DNA of 64,000 bases, from positions 83,738,001-83,802,000 of the forward strand of contig CM060831.1 of the NCBI GenBank assembly GCA_030762175.1, given 5' to 3'. Positions 11,573-23,439 of this stretch are shown here, piece after piece. Position numbers and translations under genes: made by a program. Source of the DNA: Metallyticus violacea (Eukaryota; Arthropoda; Insecta; Mantodea; Metallyticidae). The notes beneath the pieces are model-generated. The model made no database searches and was not told the origin of the DNA. It saw only the letters and a list, made by a program, of their open reading frames with translations. Every line of letters begins with the position of its first letter. The stretch's first letter is position 1.

Positions 11573-13199
11573 GGCTATAGGTAACACTCTTAGCACAGTA
11601 CATCATGGAACATTGCTGTGTATAATTTCAGTTATTGTAACTTTACAAAACAGTATACTGTTTGTAAATTTGATAAAGCTCTTATAGTAATTTTTTATTA
11701 ATATATCTAATTCTGTTAACCAATTTTTATGTCTTAAAACTCTAGTGATTAAATTGTCTCTTATCTGATTGATAGCTTGCATTTGAAAATCAAATGGTTC
11801 ACTGAGTGGTCACTGTCAGAACATGAACAGATAGAATTATTAGTTATTTTGAACCTATACAGATAACCAAAAAAGTTTTCAGTTATGTTGCAATGCTCAA
11901 ATTTCAAGCATTGATAACAAATGTATAACACATTTCAAGTGGAAACAAATTGTTGTCAATAATTAGACTATTAAGTTTAATTTTTCCTAGTGTCAGTCAG
12001 CATTCCAAGAAGTATAGTCAAACTTAAACATCCCAAAGATGATTATACAAGCTTGTGTGCTCTATGAATGCAATGTTGTGGAAAATATGCTAGGCCTTTG
12101 GTGCTGATGCTGTGAATGAACAGACAAGTGCAGAGATCATTTGCAAAGTTCGACAAAGGCCAAGAGTCGTGAACACCAACAGCAATGGTAAACAAGACTC
12201 TTTAGCAACTATTTAGGCGAAGAACAGCCATACGTATGATGATATGGCACAGCAATTCAACACCAGCGCAGAAACCGCATGGTTCCATCAGGGAAAAGAT
12301 ATTAATTTGGTCTTTGGGTTACACACAAGCTAACAACAATTTTGTACTGTTCTCATGTCAGCAAAAGAATCTCCTTCTTGATAGACTTTTGATATGCAAC
12401 GAGAAGTGAATCCTGTACAGTGCTCCAAGTTAGAAGCCCAAGAATCTATCCCCAAACAACAAAAACCACACAAAATACAGGTTCCTCTGTCTTTCATGGA
12501 CTGTGCCAGCTGGTCAAACAATTAACACCATTATGTACTCTAAACAGCTGAAAACTAAGGAGCCTGCACTGGTGATGTTATTCTTTTGCATGATAATGCA
12601 AAAATTACATGCATAGGTAGCTCATGAAATCATCGGTTGGAAGACTCCTGACATTTCAATATCAGGCTATAATCTTTCTTTCTTTAGATTATCACCTCTC
12701 AGGAATGGCAGTTTCCAACCTTTGCCAATCTGGAAACTGCATTGGATGAATTTTTTGCTTCCAGAAGAAATTCTGTCACAGTGAAATTCATAGTCTTCCA
12801 TCATGTTAGCAGACGATCCTTGAAATCGATTATGCATATATTTAATACTAAAGATATTATTTTGTGCAGAATATGATGCTTCTCAATGTTTGTTCTGGAA
12901 CTGATAGAACTTTTTGCTCATCCAAAATATCTTGTAAATATGATCAAATGTTTTTGCAACCTGTAAAAACAGTTGTAAAATTCAATGTTAGTTTATTTTC
13001 ATTTCAATTCTGTCTGTAGTCTGCCAGTTCATTTCCTTCAATTCAATTCAATTCCAACATGTGAATTTTATCCTATTAAATGTAATGGTCTAGTTATTTG
13101 TTTGCATTGTTGTTGCCTTTCTTCTGATTTCTTTGATAAACTTTGGTTGTGTAGGTTTTAGAATGAATCTAGCATAAATGCAGCTGTTATTGTGGATTA

Positions 13200-14950
13200 C
13201 TGCTAATCTTTAGTGGTATTCTGTGTGTTCCAGGTATTCTAGAGCTTTTAAGATGGTCAGTTGCTCCATCTGGTTGTTTGAGCATTTGTAGTTGACTTTC
13301 AATTTCAGATAATGTGTGAGTACATTTTTCATAAATATTGTTCTGCCAGATTCTACTCCTGTGGCGCTCTTGCTTCTATTAGCATTTATGTGTAAGAGGG
13401 GTGACATTTCTTTTTCCTTTATCGAGCATATTGGATGTTTTACCTCAGCATTGCTGTCATACATGGTCTTTGGCAGTCAGTTCCTTTTTGAATTGAATTG
13501 AATTTATTTCCACTTAATAATACAGCAAACTTGTACTGTACTATTTTAAGAATCACTTAATCATACAAGAAAATACAACCATAGTCACTGTAGTAAATCT
13601 TCCCAAGATGCAGTGTACCATGTGGTCTGAATAGTTTCAACCTTGCAGTTACTCAACTATCAAGCAGCATACATCTAAAAATTAACTCAATCAAAAACCA
13701 CTTAAATTATATTTCTACCCAAGTTGATTACTTACTTTTTTTTTTACTTATTTTCTTCAATTCCTTTTGTTAAGTGATATATTATTGCTGCTCTTCTATC
13801 TTTATGGCTATTGGAGTTACCCATTTAACATGCAAAATGCTATTTTTAGGTTAACTAATCTTAAACTTTGTTGCTATAGTATTCTCTGTATATGAGCTCT
13901 TTCTACACTAGAGCTTTGTTTAAGAGAAAAGGTAGAATTCCACCTTTGTGGATTGTCTTTTGAGTGTCTCGTGTTTCAGCCCTTGGTTTAATTTTGCCAA
14001 TTTAGCTAGAGTGAATATTAATTTTGTATGTTTCTCAGCCACATAATTTACATGATTAGAAGATGCTAGTTTTTTTGTATGATTATTTCTAAATATTTTA
14101 TACTTTTTACTTAGTTCAGTGGTTTATAATCTTAAGTATATATATATATATATATTTGTCCTTTGTTTATTTTCCTCTTGTCATAAGGGATGACTTTGAT
14201 TTCTTTGAAGATAATTTGCTTTGCTTTCACCCATTTGGAGATCCTACTCATTTCCAAATTTGCAAATTTTTCCAGTTTTATGAAAGATGAAATGTTTGAT
14301 AATTGCTACTAAATCATTGGCAGGTGCAACTACTTTGTTGTAGTTTGTGAAGTCTTGATCCAGTATTAAATGTTCCAAAAGCTTGAGTTGCAGCATGTGC
14401 CTTACGGGTAACTTTGCGACTTGCTTTTTTATGGTATAGCTTGGAGTATTGGCAGATATGGAGGTAGTTCTTTGTCTGAAGTAGACTTGAGTTAATTGGT
14501 ACAGATACTTTGGGCACCCTGCATCTTTCAGGTTCTTTAACATAGTTTGCCATCATACTGCATCAAAGGTCCCCTTCACATCTAGGCTGATCATGATTGT
14601 TATTTTCAAATTCAAGTTTTCAGTGAGAATGTTGTGTTCTTCTGCAGTGTAAATCCAAATTAGTTGCCATTAAGGATTTCATTTCTGTATGTCTGTGATG
14701 CATTATTATGTTAATAGTTTTTGTAGAGTCTTCCTGTCAAAGTTTAGCAGGCTTATGGGACATAATTTGGATGGGTTTCCTTCTTTTGCAGTTTGATGAT
14801 AGGAATTATTTTGAACTGCTGTCAACTATTTTGGGAAAATAATTATTAAGGCATTTACTATAGATTAATGATATGAGTTTTGGAAACATTTTAAATGTTG
14901 GTTGGTTGCTAATAGCCATTGGGGATGCTGATATTATCATTTTTTCCCTA
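13200..14950 (-). mobile_element. LINE remnant: reverse transcriptase then RNase H
   Basis: The minus strand carries reverse-transcriptase blocks in order: NPSKLCPISLLNF (about 14760), ISLDVKGTFDAV (about 14570), LKNLKDAGCPKYLYQLTQVY (about 14480-14540), AKLPVRHMLQLKLLEHLI (about 14345-14400, with the PQGS box lost), and SIKYLEIIIQ (about 14080). An RNase H patch, CSNNQMEQLTILKALEYL, follows at about 13220-13290. Order and motifs fit an R1/LOA-like LINE with RNase H. Stops and shifts are frequent. It lies in the last NipSnap intron, antisense to the gene. Confidence 0.7.
14000..14156. repeat. (TA)n microsatellite within the LINE remnant
   Basis: A short alternating TA run near 14137-14154 interrupts the decayed LINE linker. 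Confidence 0.6.
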
Positions 14951-14999
14951 ACTTCCAAATTATTTTTTATTTATTTGTTGCTATCTAGTTGGCTGCATT

Positions 15000-15650
15000 T
15001 CAGTAGATGCTCTGTATTTAAGATATTATTAACATCCTCACACAGTGGGCATGGCTGTCCTTTATTAATTTGATTCTGAAGAGATGTACTGACAGGAAGT
15101 CATGCCCAAGAATTAAGCAGAATTGAACAACTCCAATTTTTCTTGGTTTCAATAAAAGAAGATCTTCATATGGTTTTCCTTTTGTTGGATTTTTATTGTT
15201 CTTGTTCAGATATTAATTTTTTAAAAGTTTCAAATTAGAGGGAAGTTTAGTTCAAAAGGTGGTTTTAATCTCATTATCCTTCAACCCCACATGACTCGGG
15301 ATCTGTTGTAAAACTTTTTCTGTATTTCTGATCTGGATTGAATGATATAGTATCTTATTTCATTATAGTGTATGTTGGTGGGTAACATTAATTCACTATA
15401 CTTTGTAGTGTAGCTGTAGAGTCGCTTAAGATAGCAATTCTTTTATTTATTTTAGGTCTATACAGTAGATTTTGTAAAGCTGCTCTAATGGCCATTATTT
15501 CATCAGCAAAATTGTTAGCATACTATCCCAAAGGTGTATATTGAGCGAATTCTTCACAGTATATTCCAAAGCCATTTTTAAGAGATCCATCTGTATACAC
15601 TCTACACCATGTGTTAGTTGGATAATAGTTGTTTAGTGTACTAAGTGCTG
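15000..15650 (-). mobile_element. Second LINE remnant: RNase H and zinc-binding C-terminus
   Basis: The minus strand reads VYTDGSLKNGFGIYCEEFAQ (about 15530-15595), an RNase H start with YTDGS. It continues NFADEIMAIRAAL (about 15490) and AILSDSTATLQS (about 15430), the E and D catalytic blocks. A zinc-binding tail follows in alternating frames near 15000-15130 (CPLCEDVNNILNTEHLLKC). This RNase H module is upstream, in reading direction, of the reverse transcriptase of the neighbouring remnant, so two elements are juxtaposed in the same orientation. Confidence 0.6.
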
Positions 15651-17390
15651 TCAATCTTAATACCTCAGGTGGGTTGTTCTTCTTGGAGACCATTGTATTC
15701 AGATTTAATTTTTAAATGTAAACATGTATATTTGACTGCAGATTTCATCTGCTTCTGAGGCATTAGTCTTCTTCTTCTTCTCCTCCTCCTCGCCAAGTAA
15801 AATTGTGATCAGCTGTGGTTTGAAGAAGTTCTATTTTTCTTTAATTTTTTATGGTAATCTGCATCTTCCAGTTTGTCTTCTACTATTAGATTCTATGAAA
15901 TACTTTGTTTATATTCTTTGTTTTTGCTTCATGCAGTTTTTGAAGGGTACTTAGGATAAAGTTGTTTTCCGTGATACTATTTTATATTTATATACATCTC
16001 AAGGGCTGTTAGAATGAGTTGTTACAGAATTCCTTCTATGAGTTAATTTTCTCTTTCCTGGTCAGCACTAGATATTTCCTTTGTACTGGGTTTTCCTGTT
16101 TTCTTTCTAGTCCTTATTTTTTGTTCTTTAGTGCTATTTTCATAGTGCATAGTCTTTTGTCTCATACTTAATAGTAGGAGTAGGTATCAGCCAAAGGAAT
16201 GCTTTTTTTTCTAATCAATTTCAAATGATGAATTGAGGTATTTGAAAAATTGTCCATTGACTGTAAGTATTGCTCGTGTCAATGAATGTTTCTAAATTAT
16301 CTTCATATTGTACTAGAGTAGAATAACTTCTGTATATTTGTTCAATGTCACCTTCAAAGTTTGCATTTAAAAATGTTTCTGAGAATGTACAAACTAAATT
16401 CTTATAATTCTGTGCCCTAGAGTTTATTTTTCTAACAACATATCAAATTCTCTGGTAGTTATATTTGTTTCTCTTGCATTTGTCTAATCCTTAACAAAAT
16501 CATGATATGAGCATCTCTATTCTTCACTTATTATCCAGTTGTTCCATGCTTCTAGTAACTAGTTATTTTACAATTGTTGAGTCTCTTTATTGTTATGGAT
16601 GGTTGTCAAATGCTGTCTTTGTTTAAGTGCATTTGATTTCTTGTAAGGAATTTCTCCATGATTTTTTTTTTCCCCTTGCCATTAGTATGTTGATGATCTG
16701 GAATAGCTGTCCAAGGGGAGAATTATTCCACTTTTTTTTTAAAAATTTACTCTCTATTATTGATTTTATGTTGTTTTCAATAGGTTCATCCCTGGCTGTT
16801 TAAATTATGAATGCATGAAAACTAGCATCACTCTGTATTATTTCAAGGAAGTTTGTGTCTTCATTTGATTGTTTGAGTTTTCCCATTGCCAAAGTTGAAT
16901 GTTCTGCATCCATCATTTGTTGAAGTTGTCATTTGCAGTTCTTGAATGCTTTAAGCTTATTTTGAACACTTTGGATCTGATTTTTGTTATTTGTGTTTTT
17001 ATGTTGTGCTAATGATTAATTGAAGAGTATTAAGAGTTCTTGTAGGCCTGGCTATTCTTGGTTTGTTTACGAACATTTTTTATTTATTTTCTCCTTACTA
17101 TTTTATTTGTTATAGGCAATACAATGGATGCATTTGTATTCATATATGTATGTAAAGCATAGTGTGCATGCTTAGAAAAAATAAGAAGAGGTTGGCATAA
17201 AAAATGGCACAATAAAAGAACCATGCTCTACTACCACTCTTGTGCCATTTTTTTAATAGCAATTTCCTCATCTTTTCTTATTCTTGACTGCAAGGATATT
17301 CCTGTGTCACACAATTAATTTTCCTACCTTGAGCTATAGGCTTCTTACAAGGTAGGAAATAGGATATTGTAGGAATTGTCATATATTTGA
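15650..17390 (-). other. Probably more LINE-derived sequence; no clear domain
   Basis: The minus strand has long fragmentary frames rich in Lys, Asn and Gln, compatible with a decayed upstream part of the LINE ending at 15000. I cannot name a domain. A CTT/CTC run lies near 15770-15792. Confidence 0.3.
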
Positions 17391-17394
17391 GTTT

Positions 17395-17965
17395 TTATTA
17401 ATTGAAATTTATTGAAAGTGCTAAGATAAATACAAACTACAAGGGATCTCCACCTATCTGGCCCAGGCCATTTTAGATATACTTCCTCACAATTACAAAA
17501 ATTTCATTAAAATGATGATTTTATTCTAACCCTTTATCTGAATTCTAAATAATTAAATAAAGTACAAATTTTCACCTTGATTGTATCAGACCCCACTCCC
17601 TGGTTCATCAGCAGTAGCCTACTGAAATTCCAGGGGACCAGACTTCGACCCAACCCAGGGGACTAAAATAAAATATTTCAATTACAGTACCTATATCATT
17701 ATTTTATCACCTAGTCTCTACAAACTACTAATTCTTTTATTTCTCAAACATCTACTATAATGAAATTTGAAATTTATAAAGTGCTAAAAAAAATTTAAAA
17801 AAAAACTACAATGGGGCCTCCATCTATCTTAAAGTGTGACCGGTCACAACTATAATTGTAGATACTATAATATATTTATACTAACATCTTTACCTAAATT
17901 CTAGATAGTTAAACAAAGTATGAAAATTTCCACATTGATTGCGCAGTTCCCAGTCCCTGGTTCAT
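17395..17965 (+). repeat. Two diverged direct copies of an unnamed repeat
   Basis: The blocks 17395-17615 and 17765-17965 share an order of short matches: AAATTTATNAAAGTGCTAA, ACTACAA then GG and CTCCA(C)CTATCT, TAAATAATTAA/TAGATAGTTAA followed by ACAAAGTA, TTTCACCTTGATTG/TTCCACATTGATTG, and CTCCCTGGTTCATCA/GTCCCTGGTTCATCA. No coding potential. Confidence 0.7.
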
Positions 17966-18379
17966 CAACAGAAGAGTTTTTGTTAATAATTACTAATTTA
18001 ATTAGCTGGTATAAGCCTTGTATTTAAATCATAAAAAAAAAAAAAAAGTAACATGACTCCTAACAAAATATAATAGTCCCTTTGTCTATGAATGACTAAA
18101 AGCTCTACAGCAATCAAACAAACAAATGACAACAGCATCAATCAGTTGAACTGGAAACCTCATACTATAAATGAGTTTTAAAATTTCCATCAATTCCATG
18201 GAAACAAAAATAACTTTTTTCTGTTAAGGAATGAAAAGATTGGAATTCAATGTATATTTTCATGCTTAATATGAAAATGGCAATAAAATTGTCAGATGTG
18301 GTCTAGTTTTCTTGTAATTTGAAAAAGAAATTCATAGAAAAATATTTTTTTTTTTCCTAAACATACTAATTTTTGGCTG

Positions 18380-19299
18380 TGCTTATCTGAATTACAGACG
18401 TATTCTTTTAGCTTGTCTGCTTTATTGAACCTCGGGAGCATCGCTTACCACTGACCAGCAATAATCAGCAAGCTTGAATGTACTATATTTACCCTGGTAA
18501 TGTCTTTTGAATGCTAAAATTGTTTGGTGAAATGTTCTCCGTGTTCATCAGAAACTGCACCACTGCATTGCAATAGGAAATTTAAGGTGCCCATTTTGAA
18601 ACATTCCCAAACAGCATGTTCTTTTCTTGTCAGAAGTCCATCAAAATTTGATTTGACTTGGGGTCCTATGAAAATACCTTCTTTAAATTTAGTTGTACTT
18701 AGCCTTGGAAATTTTGAGTGCAAATATCTGAATGCTGGTCCATCACAATTCAATGCTTTTACAAAATTTTTAATCAGTCTCAGTTTTATATGTAACAGAG
18801 GGAGCAAAATTTTACTAGATTCAACCAATGGCTGCTCCTTTATGTTCTTCATTCCTGGGTCCAAAGTTTGTCAAAGAGGTCAGTCTTTCCAATTGTAGTG
18901 CAAAATCTTAGCCCAGCTGTCCCATTCACATAGGAAAAGCAATATTTTGTACATCCTTATAAAACAAAAGAATCACAATCACCTTCAAGTCATCACATAT
19001 TAGCTACTTAAGCCTGTCATAATTTATATAATTTAAAATATATTATCAAATTCTGTAAGTCTCTTTCATATGGACAATGTAGCCAATAGGAACTGAAGGT
19101 AAAGTTTTCTATTGTGCAATAGTACAGCTTTAAGGTTTAGCATGAAAGCATCTAAAAATAGCCTCCATTGTTATGGTATGTATAGGATATGGCTTCCATT
19201 GATGCTTGCACATCTTTACATAATATAATGTGGTTATTTATTCCGAGAAATTGTTCCAAAGGCTTCTGGTGTGTTCTAAAAGACACTTTTTTAAGAGAT

Positions 19300-19330
<31 letters not shown>

Positions 19331-19600
19331 GAGTAGTGTTTAACGCCCGTTTTCACTACTGAGGCACCACAGGCGGTAAGAGATAGTTAAACTGGTGTAG
19401 TTGAGATACTAGATGCTAGCAGTTCCACTTTAGCTTTTGAAAGTTCCAAGTCTTGGAAAGATCATTTGACTTATTTTGAGTCATTCTGTGTAACGTGAAG
19501 AAGTTTGAATTCAGGTTCATGGTATGTAGAAGCTCCAGGTGTATCTTCAGATGTGCTGGATTTTTGGTTCATCATCAAAATCACCTAAATAGTTGGTTTG
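18380..19600 (-). pseudogene. Decayed copy of a transposon-derived protein gene, family unnamed
   Basis: Broken minus-strand frames follow the layout of a multicopy insect protein of probable transposon origin. In reading order: LELSKAKVELLASSI (about 19400-19445), QWRLFLDAFMLNLKAVLLHN (about 19115-19175), VPIGYIVHMKETY (about 19060-19100), a CDDLKVIVILL patch (about 18970-19000), and FLCEWDSWAKILHYNWKDWP (about 18880-18940). The open stretch 18864-18514 continues with KILLPLLHIKLRLIKNFVKA, AFRYLHSKFPRL, KEGIFIGPQV and SGAVSDEHGEHF. I know the motif order from many insect genomes but cannot name a biochemical activity. It is inactivated by shifts and stops and interrupted by a SINE tail at 19304-19376. 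Confidence 0.6.
19304..19376 (-). repeat. SINE family A, 3' tail only, with target-site duplication
   Basis: On the reverse strand only the last about 45 bases of the family (CCGCCTGTGGTGCCTCAGTA to ACACTACTC) plus an A run are present. The 12-mer TAAGAGATAGTT flanks it exactly at 19292-19303 and 19377-19388, so this is a 5'-truncated retrotransposition event. It sits inside the pseudogene at 18380-19600. Confidence 0.93.
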
Positions 19601-19609
19601 TTCCCTCTA

Positions 19610-20513
19610 AATCATAGGCAAGGCAAAGGACATCAATCTTCTTTTTCTTTTTAGCCAATCACTGAGATTTGCATCCAAAATACAGATGGTGTGCTTTCTT
19701 TATTAATGGAGTTACATTTGGCTTTCTCACTGCAAAAGTCACTTTCCCATAAGTATAACAAAAATTATCAGCACTATTTTTACATGTATGCAACATATTA
19801 ATTTCAATCACATCACAGATTTATCAGTAAGCAGTATTAAAAATGAGTCTGCTGGCAAAATATGTATATCCACTATTAGGCAAGTACTACAAAAATTTTA
19901 TGAATTTACTTCAAAAGAAAAATGAAAACCTGTCTCCACTTAGCAACATCTTTTACAACCACTCAGGGTCATAAATTTGTCTCCACATTACCTGTGTAAG
20001 GAGTGTAGCTGCTCTGACACTCTTTCCGAAATTTGTACATCTAAACATTTGCTATACAGTAAAAATCAGACCAGTGCATCCATTTTTACTGTTACATTTG
20101 TAATTAGCAGAGTAAAATTAATCAGAATCACTTACTTTGTTTCCGTAACAGTATGGTGTTGTCCAGTAATTTATTATTATGGAAAATCCACTACAAGAGA
20201 AATAGAATCTAAATTAAACAAATCCAAATTCAACTCTATACAAAACATGCATTAGTTTCCTTGCCCCATTTATAATCATGTAGCAATAAATGAACCAAAA
20301 TCCCTAATTACATTCTGATCAGAAATCAGCACTCCAGTTGTTTGTACATCATTTTGTAGATCTCTGCTATAGATTTGCATTTGAGCAAAGTTGATAGGAG
20401 AAGATATCCTGTACCTCTGTTGTCTTCTTCTTATGCCCTTGTTGAAGCTGCTTTTTGTACACACCTGTCTCTATATATCATCTCCAAACTCTGTGGATGA
20501 CAGAAAAGCTGAC
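19610..20513. other. Intron sequence, nothing recognised
   Basis: Short open frames on both strands (for example 19977-20255) match nothing I know. Confidence 0.35.
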
Positions 20514-20524
20514 AGGAAGAATCC

Positions 20525-20582
20525 CACCACTGTGGTGCCTCAGTAATTAAGCAAGGTGTTAAACGCTACTTAAAAAATAAAA
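20525..20582 (+). repeat. SINE family A, 3' tail only, with target-site duplication
   Basis: CTGTGGTGCCTCAGTAATTA and the rest of the family tail end in an A-rich run. The 11-mer AGGAAGAATCC flanks it at 20514-20524 and 20583-20593. The truncation point is almost the same as that of 19304-19376. Confidence 0.9.
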
Positions 20583-20599
20583 AGGAAGAATCCTGGAGA

Positions 20600-20945
20600 T
20601 AAAGCGAATGAAACCACCATCTTCAATCCATGAAACCACGCATGTGAGTGATGTTTCATTGCTTTGTATTAGCCTCAGAGAACACAAAATAACAATTTCC
20701 TACCACATATTGCTGTTTTCAAAAAAAATAAGTCAAAGAGCGCTCACTTTGGTTTCAACAGTTCTTGAAACCTCACTAATTTATTCAGAGAAAAACTAAA
20801 AATCCTAGAAGATCTTTATTTTAGTTTTAAACAATACTTCAAAACATAGCATCTGACTGTCAAAAATTACATTGTATCAATGTAATAATTTTGGGGCTTT
20901 GATTTAAACATGTGTTGTTATAATAAATTTAAAAATTTTTAATGT

Positions 20946-20987
<42 letters not shown>

Positions 20988-21420
20988 TTTATCAGTGGTA
21001 ATATATTCCATTTTATTAATAGTATATCATTAATTTTTGTGGTTTAATCTCAATAGTAATAATTCCAAAAATCTAGTTTCTCTTTTGTAATACTTATAGG
21101 TTGCAAGAATTCTAATTTTGTTCCCTAATATCACACAGTAATGCCATAACTTAATTTCATTTCGTTAATTAATAAGGCCATAATTTGTATTTTATATTCA
21201 TTTTTATTAAAAGTTATTTAACTCATTGAGGAATTCACTTAGTTTACGCAGCTCCTGCTTGACGGACCTTTTGCAATTAGCAGCTGTTTTATCCAAGTTC
21301 ATTATTGTTGCCAAACTTCAGAACATTGAAAAGTGAATCTTTCTACACCATGTAACTTTTCTTAAAGAATGAATGCCAAGATAATTAGGTAATTTTAATT
21401 CCAAGTCAGGCTGTTAATCT
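20600..21420. other. AT-rich intron sequence
   Basis: No feature recognised apart from the AAT microsatellite at 20948-20986. Confidence 0.4.
20948..20986. repeat. (AAT)n microsatellite
   Basis: A perfect trinucleotide run of about 13 units. Confidence 0.95.
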
Positions 21421-21439
21421 TTCATCTATAATACAAATC

Positions 21440-21730
21440 AGTCCTGGTGGCGTTGTGATAGCCATACTTGTCTCCTAAACCCAAGATTGCAGGTTTGACA
21501 CCAGCCAGAACTGATGGATTCTTTTCGGGTGTAAAAATCCTAAGTATGGCTTCTTTCAAAAGGGAAGTAAAGCTGTGGGTCCCATGTTGTACATTTATGG
21601 CACGATAAAGAACCTCAAGCCTGAAAAAGAAGGCCTCTGAGCAAAATTTGTTGGCCGTTTTACACCCTGAATTGAATGGGACGCTGCACACCTGAAATGT
21701 TAAAGAGCATCTGCAAATAAACCAAATAAA
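21440..21730 (+). repeat. tRNA-derived SINE, family B, full length
   Basis: The tRNA-like head GTCCTGGTGGCGTTGTGATA to CCAGAACTGATGG is followed by the conserved body (AAAAATCCTAAGTATGGCTT) and the tail ATGTTAAAGAGCATCTG then AAATAAACCAAATAAA. It ends about 160 bp before the last NipSnap exon. Confidence 0.88.
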
Positions 21731-21891
21731 ATCTATAGCACAAAAGATATGAGCATTTTACATGGGATATGAATGATAAATAGAAAGGGTTAGATTTTTT
21801 GAAATCTTAGAATGAACAATGATTGAATAATGTTAGTGAAGTTAATTCATTTTCCTGGTAATGTTTTGCATTATTTCTGCACATTTTCCAG

Positions 21892-22040
21892 GTTACAAAG
21901 ATTTACAGGCAAGAAAAGAAACAAGAGAAGCAGCATGGCGCTCCCCAGGCTGGGATGAGTGTGTTGCATACACTGTTCCTCTTATCAGAGAGATGCATTC
22001 TCGTATATTAAATCCCACTTCATTTTCACCAACTCAGTAA
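21892..22040 (+). CDS. Nipsnap: NipSnap, last coding exon with stop codon
   Basis: The acceptor is ATTTTCCAG at 21883-21891. The first two bases complete a Cys codon begun at 9943; most relatives have Ala or another small residue there. The following 48 residues start [20 protein letters not shown] and end [11 protein letters not shown] before TAA at 22038-22040, matching the YKDLQ(S)R(E)ETR(N)AAW, YTVPL(V)R and SRI blocks at the C-terminus of animal NIPSNAPs. The length and end point match the family, so the gene looks intact over the visible part. Confidence 0.95.
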
Positions 22041-22261
22041 ATTGAGTTCCAGGAAGAAGAGAAGAACTGAGGAACCGTCTCATGCCAGTCTGTTATGATC
22101 CAATTCAACTCTCATGTAGATATTCCATATTTCATATTTAATATTTGGTTTGGTGAGAATTTGGATATGGAAAAGAACACATTTTATAATTTGTGTTTCA
22201 TTTGGTGCCCTTGTTGTAATGGAAATCACTTTATAGGATTTACAACAGGTTCCGTAATAAA
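22041..22261 (+). promoter_or_regulatory. Nipsnap: NipSnap 3'UTR with candidate poly(A) signal
   Basis: The first AATAAA after the stop is at 22256-22261. Others occur at 22994-22999 and 23307-23312, so the true cleavage site cannot be fixed from sequence. Confidence 0.4.
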
Positions 22262-22269
22262 CAGATGGG

Positions 22270-23430
22270 TAGGCTTGTGGTATGTTGCCAAAAGAAATGT
22301 TGTGCATATACATATATAATTATTTGGAAATTTTGGTCTTAATCATGAAAACTGCATGTATTTTAGTACATTGTTACAATAGTTTACAGTTTTTATGACC
22401 TTAATGTCCTGTCTGTAAATGATTACTATGCAGCAAAAGAGCATGTTGTATTACCAGGGGTTTGTGTTTTTATTTCTGTTTTTGAGTAAAAGAATTATTT
22501 TAATAATGAAAGAGTAACATATGAACTGGAGAGTCAGTAACAAAGTTCATTCATGACAGAAGCATAAATGTATTTTATTATTAGCTATAAAAAATGGTGA
22601 AAAGTAGGTAAGAAAGTGAGAGCATTATATATAAATGAGGAATATTCCATTCTGAAATACTCAGATGTGTGCTCTAGGCTGCTGTTTCAGTTTTATTCTG
22701 AAATTCAGAGTGTTCACATAAAGAAATATTAAAACCAATGCTATAGAAATGATGAAATGAGTGCTAAATATTGCATATGCCCAATAGGACTAGTTAGCTA
22801 ATAAGAATGGTAAAATCTTAAAAAATTGTCACCTACTTTGAAAAGAAAGTGAACAACCGATAAATTAAAGTAAAATCTAGTTTCAGATGCTTATATGTTA
22901 AAATCATTTGCATTGCTCATGGAAAATGAATTCAAAATATAATCATTACAGAAAATAATAACTGTAGTACCTGAAAGTATATAAAAATTATATAATAAAT
23001 GCACTACTGTGACGATATTGTTTGCCACAAGTTGAACATAGCACAAGTATTGTATACATTACATAATGTTTAATATTTAAGTTGAAGGTGACTTAACAGC
23101 TTATTAAGGCTTTCAGCATTTTGTTATTCTTCATATTCAAAAAGCACCTCCAGTAATAGCTTGCCAAGTGATAATTTCTCTGCTCTCTTTAATGTTGTAT
23201 GTCTACCTGCAATTGATTTGGATTTTATGAGTTATTGCATTTGCTGGTAATAATTATCACTTTTATAAAATTTGCAATGTGGAAGATTTTATAAAAGGCT
23301 TGCTTCAATAAACCATTTTTCATTATACTTCATAATGGATATAACATTTGATCCTATCATGGCTGAGTCAGATGTAATCACCAAAGGTAATACTGTTAAG
23401 TGAATAAATTGTACTTATGAAGCTGTAGAC
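22270..23430. other. AT-rich sequence, longer 3'UTR or intergenic
   Basis: No repeat family or open frame of note. It could be transcribed if the distal poly(A) signals are used. Confidence 0.35.
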
Positions 23431-23439
23431 ATTGGAGTG

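Larger units (their letters stand above)
10155..12950. other. AT-rich intron with two tandem duplications
   Basis: No exon was recognised. A short open frame on the minus strand at 12330-12521 contains CILCGFCCLGIDSW but matches no family I know. The tandem duplications at 11028-11080 and 11389-11572 are listed separately. Confidence 0.4.

Noticed and set aside
12086..12600. Possible gene fragment of moderate GC content
   Set aside because: Short frames on both strands give no recognisable domain and no splice-bounded exon could be supported.
18524..18898. 124-codon + strand open frame
   Set aside because: It is the antisense shadow of the minus-strand transposon-derived pseudogene.
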